From: Larsenimonas suaedae | GTDB lineage: Bacteria; Pseudomonadota; Gammaproteobacteria; Pseudomonadales; Halomonadaceae | Length of the DNA stretch: 64,000 bases | Assembly (NCBI RefSeq): GCF_023712105.1 | Contig: NZ_JAMLJI010000005.1 | Location: 50,420 to 114,419, forward strand | Direction of reading: 5' to 3' | In this document: positions 57,886-64,000 of the stretch, in pieces | Layout: every line of letters starts with the position of its first letter | How positions within the stretch are numbered: position 1 is the first letter of the stretch | Notes under the pieces: generated by a model | What the model was told of the DNA's origin: nothing | Databases searched by the model: none | The model's input: the letters and a program-made list of their open reading frames with translations, nothing else | Made by a program: the position numbers and the translations under genes

Positions 57886-58359
57886 CAGCGCTCCGGCAGC
57901 TTTGAATTTCAGTATTAAACCAACGTGGCAATCATGATAACAGTGAACCGGCAGGTCGCACTGCTGACCCGATAAATTCCCTGTCAGTGCCTCCGCCACG
58001 CTCGGTGGCGCTTGGCGGTTGACACGGTCCGCTCCCTGGTGGAATCTTGGGCGCTCCTGATTGCGGGCGTAAGCGTTGACGAACCACCCTCGTCGCTTAC
58101 GTAAATGTGGAGCCAGGCTCCACTGATATCCTGTCGAAAGACGGTTCGGGCAGGGCGCAGTATACGCCGCCATCCATCTGCCCCGCGAGGGTCCAACCGA
58201 CCTTCGTCGCTGCTCGCTGACCGCTATCCGGGTCGGCACGTCAGGTCTGACATTCAGGTGCCGTTTGCCTCGGGCGACGGCAGGTGGCCACGCCACCCTC
58301 GAACTCCGGTGCGCACCGCACCGTGATTGCGATCGAGACCTAACCTAGAGGAATTACCT
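57886..58359 (+). promoter_or_regulatory. Long gene-free leader/promoter region before ilvI
   Basis: 474 bp between treF and ilvI without a convincing gene. It holds several hairpins: CGCCAC/GTGGCG near 58002-58017, GTAAGC/GCTTAC near 58064-58095 with inner GACGA/TCGTC, and GTGGAG/CTCCAC near 58105-58121. A TTGACA at 58018 lacks a good -10 box. A 13-codon frame at 57934-57975 (MITVNRQVALLTR) is rich in Ile/Val/Leu but has no ribosome-binding site. No T-run terminator is seen. Might be a regulated leader or hold an unannotated RNA. Confidence 0.4.
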
Positions 58360-60084
58360 GTGGAACTGCTTTCTGGCGCCGACATGATCGCCCGCTTCCT
58401 GAAGGATGAGGGCGTTGAGTATGTATATGGGTACCCCGGTGGAGCCGCGCTTCATATCTATGATGCGCTATTTCGCCAGGATGATGTAAAACACATTCTT
58501 GTTCGCCACGAACAAGCCGCAACGCACATGGCCGATGGCTATGCGCGCGCTTCCGGCAAGCCGGGCGTGGTGCTGGTCACCTCAGGCCCGGGCGCGACCA
58601 ATGCCGTTACCGGTATCGCAACGGCCTATATGGATTCCATCCCGATGGTCGTCCTGTGTGGGCAGGTTGCAAGCCATTTGATCGGCGAAGACGCCTTCCA
58701 GGAAACCGACATCGTCGGAGTGACTCGGCCGGTCGTCAAACACAGCTTCTCCATCCGTCACGCTTCAGAAATTCCGACCGTGCTCAAGAAGGCGTTCTAC
58801 TTGGCAAGTTCCGGCCGTCCCGGTCCTGTCGTGGTGGATATTCCGAAAGACATGACCGCGCCGACCGAACGCTACGAGTACGTCTATCCGAAGAAGGTCA
58901 AGCTACGCTCCTATAATCCGGTGACCCGTGGCCATACCGGTCAGACCAAAAAGGCCGTTGAGCTGCTTTTAAAGGCCAAGCGCCCGGTCATCTTCGCAGG
59001 CGGCGGTGTGGTGTTCGGCAAGGCAAGCGAGGCATTGACCGATCTGGCTCGGCGCTTGAATGTGCCGGTCACGACGTCGCTGATGGGCCTGGGTGCTTAT
59101 CCGCAGGGCGATCGTCAGTCACTCGGCTGGCTCGGCATGCACGGCTCCTATGAGGCCAATATGGCCATGCACCACGCCGATCTGATTCTTGGCGTCGGCG
59201 TTCGCTTCGATGACCGCGTGACCAACAACGTCTCCAAGTTCTGCCCGACCGCGAAAATCATCCACATCGACATCGATCCCAGCTCGATTTCAAAGACCGT
59301 GCGGGCCGATGTACCGATCGTGGGCGCGGCCAATCACGTGCTCAACGACATGCTGGGGCTGATTTCCGAGCGTGAGCAGGAAAATCGTGATGATCTCGAT
59401 GAATGGTGGACCAGCATCGAGCAGTGGCGCGGCGAGCGCGATGGCAAGCTGTACGAGCCGGCAGGGCCGGGCGAGACGCTGAAGCCGCAGCAGGTGGTCG
59501 AGGCGGTACACAAGGCCACCGACGGCGACGCCTATGTGGTCACCGATGTTGGTCAGCACCAGATGTTTGCCGGCCAGTACTACAAGTTCAACCAGCCCAA
59601 CCGCTGGGTGTCCTCAAGCGGTCTCGGCACCATGGGCTTCGGGCTTCCAGCCGCCATGGGCATCAAGTTGAATTACCCGGATGACGACGTTGTGCTGTTT
59701 ACCGGGGAAGGCAGCTTTCAGATGATGATGCAGGAGCTCTCGACCTGTAAGCAGTTCGGCATCGGGGTCAAGATCGTCAATCTGAACAACCAGTCGCTTG
59801 GAATGGTGCGTCAGTGGCAGGATTTGAACTACAAGTCCCGCCATGCTCAGTCCTATATGGAGTCGCTTCCGGATTTCGAGGCGCTGCTCGGTGCTTACGG
59901 CTTCCGCGCCATCACGGTGCGTACGCCGGAGGAGCTGGACGCCGCGCTTGAAGAAACGTTCAAGCATCCTCACGAGCTGGTGTTTTTGGATGTGCAGGTC
60001 GACCCGCGTGAGCACGTCTATCCGATGCATGTGCCTCTGGGCTCCATGCGCGACATGCTGCTTTCCAAGACGGAGCGAACCTGA
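58360..60084 (+). CDS. ilvI: Acetolactate synthase large subunit
   Basis: 574-residue ThDP enzyme starting isoleucine, valine and leucine synthesis. ThDP-pyrimidine domain with the catalytic Glu in LVRHEQAATHMADGYAR near 45-61, central FAD domain, and ThDP-pyrophosphate domain with GEGSFQMMMQEL near 450 and the conserved NN pair in KIVNLNNQSLGMVRQWQ. The motif has Glu where the textbook has Asp (GDG). GTG 58360 follows AGAGGA by 7 bases and gives the family start MELLSGA. Its stop overlaps the ilvH ATG (TGATG). Confidence 0.95.
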   Translation: MELLSGADMIARFLKDEGVEYVYGYPGGAALHIYDALFRQDDVKHILVRHEQAATHMADGYARASGKPGVVLVTSGPGATNAVTGIATAYMDSIPMVVLCGQVASHLIGEDAFQETDIVGVTRPVVKHSFSIRHASEIPTVLKKAFYLASSGRPGPVVVDIPKDMTAPTERYEYVYPKKVKLRSYNPVTRGHTGQTKKAVELLLKAKRPVIFAGGGVVFGKASEALTDLARRLNVPVTTSLMGLGAYPQGDRQSLGWLGMHGSYEANMAMHHADLILGVGVRFDDRVTNNVSKFCPTAKIIHIDIDPSSISKTVRADVPIVGAANHVLNDMLGLISEREQENRDDLDEWWTSIEQWRGERDGKLYEPAGPGETLKPQQVVEAVHKATDGDAYVVTDVGQHQMFAGQYYKFNQPNRWVSSSGLGTMGFGLPAAMGIKLNYPDDDVVLFTGEGSFQMMMQELSTCKQFGIGVKIVNLNNQSLGMVRQWQDLNYKSRHAQSYMESLPDFEALLGAYGFRAITVRTPEELDAALEETFKHPHELVFLDVQVDPREHVYPMHVPLGSMRDMLLSKTERT

Positions 60085-60575
60085 TGCGCCATATCATCTC
60101 AATCTTGCTTGAAAACGAACCGGGCGCGCTGTCGCGCGCCGTAGGGCTCTTCTCTCAGCGTAACTTCAACATCGAGACGTTGAACGTGGCGCCGACCGAC
60201 GACCCGACGCTGTCGCGTCTGACGGTGACCACCACCGGTGATGAGCGCATCATCGAGCAGATTACCAAGCAGCTCAACAAGCTGATCGACGTGGTCAAGC
60301 TGGTGGATCTTACCGAAGGCGCGCACATCGAGCGCGAGCTGATGCTCGTCAAGGTCAAGGCCTACGGCGCCCAGCGCGATGAGGTCAAGCGCACGGTGGA
60401 CATCTTCCGGGCACAGATCGTTGACGTCACGCCGGGCATCTACACGGTTCAGATCACAGGCGATGCCAGCAAGCTCGACGCGTTCTTAAGCGCTGTCGCG
60501 CCTGTTGGCATTCTTGAAGTGGCCCGCACCGGGGTTTCGGGCATTGCCCGCGGCGAGAAAGTACTCAGCGTGTGA
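60084..60575 (+). CDS. ilvH: Acetolactate synthase small (regulatory) subunit
   Basis: 163-residue subunit that activates the enzyme and gives valine feedback inhibition. N-terminal ACT domain (HIISILLENEPGALSRAVGL, with NFNIETLNVAPT near 30-41) and the C-terminal domain with VKAYGAQRDEVKRTVDIFRA near 93-112. Translationally coupled to ilvI; followed by a strong terminator, so ilvC has its own promoter. Confidence 0.96.
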   Translation: MRHIISILLENEPGALSRAVGLFSQRNFNIETLNVAPTDDPTLSRLTVTTTGDERIIEQITKQLNKLIDVVKLVDLTEGAHIERELMLVKVKAYGAQRDEVKRTVDIFRAQIVDVTPGIYTVQITGDASKLDAFLSAVAPVGILEVARTGVSGIARGEKVLSV

Positions 60576-60599
60576 GTTGACGCCTTGTCGAGTTATTGA

Positions 60600-60625
60600 G
60601 CCGCTCATCGTGAGCGGCTTTTTTT
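60600..60625 (+). terminator. Terminator of ilvI-ilvH
   Basis: Stem GCCGCTC/GAGCGGC, 5-base loop, seven T. Confidence 0.92.
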
Positions 60626-60674
60626 ATGTCTGAATGATGCGTGCGTGTCGGAGGGAGGCGCTCACCGAGAAGCC

Positions 60675-62741
<2,067 letters not shown>

Positions 62742-62774
62742 TCAGGGATTTGATCCCTCAACAGCACTTGCTAC

Positions 62775-62804
62775 CAACACGGGCGCCTTAGGGCGCCCGT
62801 GTTG
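62775..62804 (+). terminator. Strong hairpin after ilvC
   Basis: Thirteen-bp perfect GC-rich stem with TTAG loop, followed only by CGTTT. May be an attenuating terminator letting some transcription reach pssA. Confidence 0.65.
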
Positions 62805-62894
62805 CGTTTGGGAGGCGGCTATTTGGCGATGAGTCGTCTAGCCTGTCTGTTAATGGCATCATTAACAATGAGTCAACAACAGGATTACTACGTT

Positions 62895-63794
62895 ATGACA
62901 AATGATAATCGCCCCCCCGGCGATGAGCAGCCCGCACCTCGAGATTCATTTTCCGAGTTCAAGGAGGATTCGGAAGTTGTCGAAGAGGTCGTGGAGGGCG
63001 GTCAGAAAGTACGTCGCCGGGGCATCTATCTCCTGCCCAATCTCTTTACCACGTCTGCGCTGTTTTCAGGATTCTTCGCCGTTGTCGCGGCGCTTAATAA
63101 CGATTACGCGGCGGCGGCGATCGCCATCTTCGTATCGATGGTGCTCGATGGCTTCGATGGGCGGATCGCGCGGATGACCAATACGCAAAGCGCATTCGGG
63201 GCTGAATACGACAGCCTGGCCGACATGACATCATTCGGTGTGGCGCCAGCGATCGTCGCGTTTAGTTGGACGCTTCAGGACATCGGCAAGCTCGGCTGGA
63301 TCGCGGCGTTTGTGTTTGTTGCCGGTGCCGCGCTTCGTCTGGCACGGTTCAATGTCCAGATCGGAAGCGTCGACAAGAAGTGGTTCATTGGTCTGCCAAG
63401 TCCATCCGCGGCGGCCGTCGTTGCAGGGTTTGTCTGGACCTTTCACAACTTCAACGCAGAAGGGTTTGGCTTCAAGCTCTTCATGGCGATCGTCGTGGCG
63501 GCTGTCGGTATCCTGATGGTCAGTAATGTGCGTTATTACAGCTTCAAGGACCTCGATTTCAAAGGGCCGGTACCGTTCGTGGTGCTTTTGGCCATCGTGC
63601 TTGGTTTTGTCGTGATTTCGGTCGAACCCTCGGTCATGCTGCTGTTGCTCTTTGGCAGCTATGCGCTGTCCGGACCGCTCGGTGCCCTTTGGAGACGATA
63701 CCGTGGCCACTCCAAGAGCAAGAAGGCGTCCTCCATCGATGAGTCGGTACAGCAAAAGCATCAGGACGCTGCGTCTGATAAACACGACACCTGA
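62895..63794 (+). CDS. pssA: CDP-diacylglycerol-serine O-phosphatidyltransferase
   Basis: 299-residue integral membrane enzyme making phosphatidylserine, precursor of phosphatidylethanolamine. An acidic cytoplasmic N-terminus (about 1-45) is followed by around eight hydrophobic segments; the CDP-alcohol motif is complete (DGFDGRIARMTNTQSAFG, then EYDSLADMTSFG, near 85-120). This is the membrane type, not the phospholipase-D-like PssA of E. coli. The start is uncertain: ATG 62895 has AGGA 10 bases before it; ATG 62868 or 62829 would lengthen it. The order ilvI-ilvH-ilvC-pssA is shared with Pseudomonas. Confidence 0.93.
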   Translation: MTNDNRPPGDEQPAPRDSFSEFKEDSEVVEEVVEGGQKVRRRGIYLLPNLFTTSALFSGFFAVVAALNNDYAAAAIAIFVSMVLDGFDGRIARMTNTQSAFGAEYDSLADMTSFGVAPAIVAFSWTLQDIGKLGWIAAFVFVAGAALRLARFNVQIGSVDKKWFIGLPSPSAAAVVAGFVWTFHNFNAEGFGFKLFMAIVVAAVGILMVSNVRYYSFKDLDFKGPVPFVVLLAIVLGFVVISVEPSVMLLLLFGSYALSGPLGALWRRYRGHSKSKKASSIDESVQQKHQDAASDKHDT

Positions 63795-63825
63795 CGCACA
63801 CGCCGTCTAAGTTGGAAGTTAGAAG

Positions 63826-63858
63826 CGCCCCGCAGGCCCCGGTCTGCGGGGCGTTTTT
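63826..63858 (+). terminator. Terminator of pssA
   Basis: Ten-bp perfect stem CGCCCCGCAG/CTGCGGGGCG with an 8-base loop and five T. Confidence 0.92.
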
Positions 63859-63900
63859 GCATTGGTGTCATCCCGATGTCATCTTTTTTCGACAAAGGGG

Positions 63901-63929
63901 TTGCGCTTGGGTCAGTGCGTGGGTAAAGT
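63901..63929 (+). promoter_or_regulatory. Candidate stable-RNA promoter at the window end
   Basis: TTGCGC and TAAAGT with a 17-bp spacer, an upstream T-run (UP-element-like) and a discriminator ACGCATCC resembling that of rRNA promoters. No gene is seen in the remaining 71 bp, so the transcribed unit lies beyond the window. Confidence 0.45.
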
Positions 63930-64000
63930 ACGCATCCGCTGTCGGGGACGTCGCAAACGGCCAGGCAGTATGAAGTGCGCAAGGCGCTGATTTGGTTTGG

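Noticed and set aside
57934..57975. Thirteen-residue leader peptide (MITVNRQVALLTR) as an ilv attenuator
   Set aside because: Five Ile/Val/Leu in 13 could be chance; no ribosome-binding site, no run of regulatory codons, and no hairpin with T-run downstream. Kept only as part of the leader finding.
59700..59720. GEG instead of GDG in the ThDP motif of the acetolactate synthase
   Set aside because: Glu can take the metal-ligand role, and I recall the same change in other gammaproteobacterial large subunits, so it is probably not a defect.

Overview
The window looks like a chromosomal segment of a moderately GC-rich gammaproteobacterium, most likely of the Halomonadaceae (Halomonas/Kushneria group). 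This is inferred from gene content and order: FabA-dependent unsaturated fatty acid synthesis, the murJ-ribF-ileS-lspA-fkpB-ispH block, a minor-pilin/PilY1 cluster of Pseudomonas type, ilvI-ilvH-ilvY/ilvC-pssA, a cytoplasmic trehalase and an NAD-linked formate dehydrogenase. I see no phage, insertion sequence, CRISPR array or conjugative gene; nearly all of it is housekeeping or ordinary accessory metabolism.

Layout. 1-5.5 kb: the 5' part of fabA, then a photorepair locus on the minus strand (photolyase, a CarH/LitR-like MerR regulator whose vitamin B12-binding residues are lost, a short CbiX-type chelatase, a renalase-like flavoprotein) with a divergent SDR-type epimerase gene. 5.5-8.9 kb: rapA and a small membrane protein. 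9-15.1 kb: an amino-sugar PTS operon (nagR, SIS-type deaminase, EIIA-HPr-EI fusion, EIICBB) without nagA, preceded by tandem half-sites. 15.3-21.8 kb: a ModE/periplasmic-binding-fold regulator divergent from fdsGBA-D (formate dehydrogenase), with a 16-codon micro-ORF in the place where fdsC usually lies. 21.9-26.4 kb: a nitrate-sensing chemoreceptor with a good sigma-28 promoter and an orphan CHASE histidine kinase.

26.6-39.6 kb: tRNA-Pro(CGG), ispB, rplU-rpmA-obgE-proB, rpsT, murJ, ribF, ileS-lspA-fkpB-ispH and a lone crtZ-like carotenoid hydroxylase. 39.7-47.5 kb: pilV-pilW-pilX-pilY1, a PAS-GGDEF-EAL protein and a convergent FimT/GspH-like pseudopilin. 47.5-56.2 kb: thiO, a PP0621-like protein, nadE, bamD, rluD-pgeF and clpB with a sigma-32-like promoter, ended by a perfect 56-bp palindrome. 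56.3-64 kb: trehalase, a 474-bp gene-free leader, ilvI-ilvH, ilvY divergent from ilvC with a textbook operator, pssA, and at the very end a promoter of the type that drives stable RNA operons.

How it fits together. Several regulator/target pairs sit side by side: the MerR protein with photolyase, NagR with the sugar PTS, the ModE-like regulator with a molybdoenzyme, IlvY with ilvC. Points worth attention are the cobalamin-less light-type regulator beside a tetrapyrrole chelatase, the missing nagA and fdsC, the tandem EIIB domains with one phosphorylation Cys lost, the IleRS zinc finger with two of four cysteines changed to serine, the pseudopilin without Glu5, and the long leader before ilvI. 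Starts were adjusted from the longest frames where a ribosome-binding site or family length argued for it.
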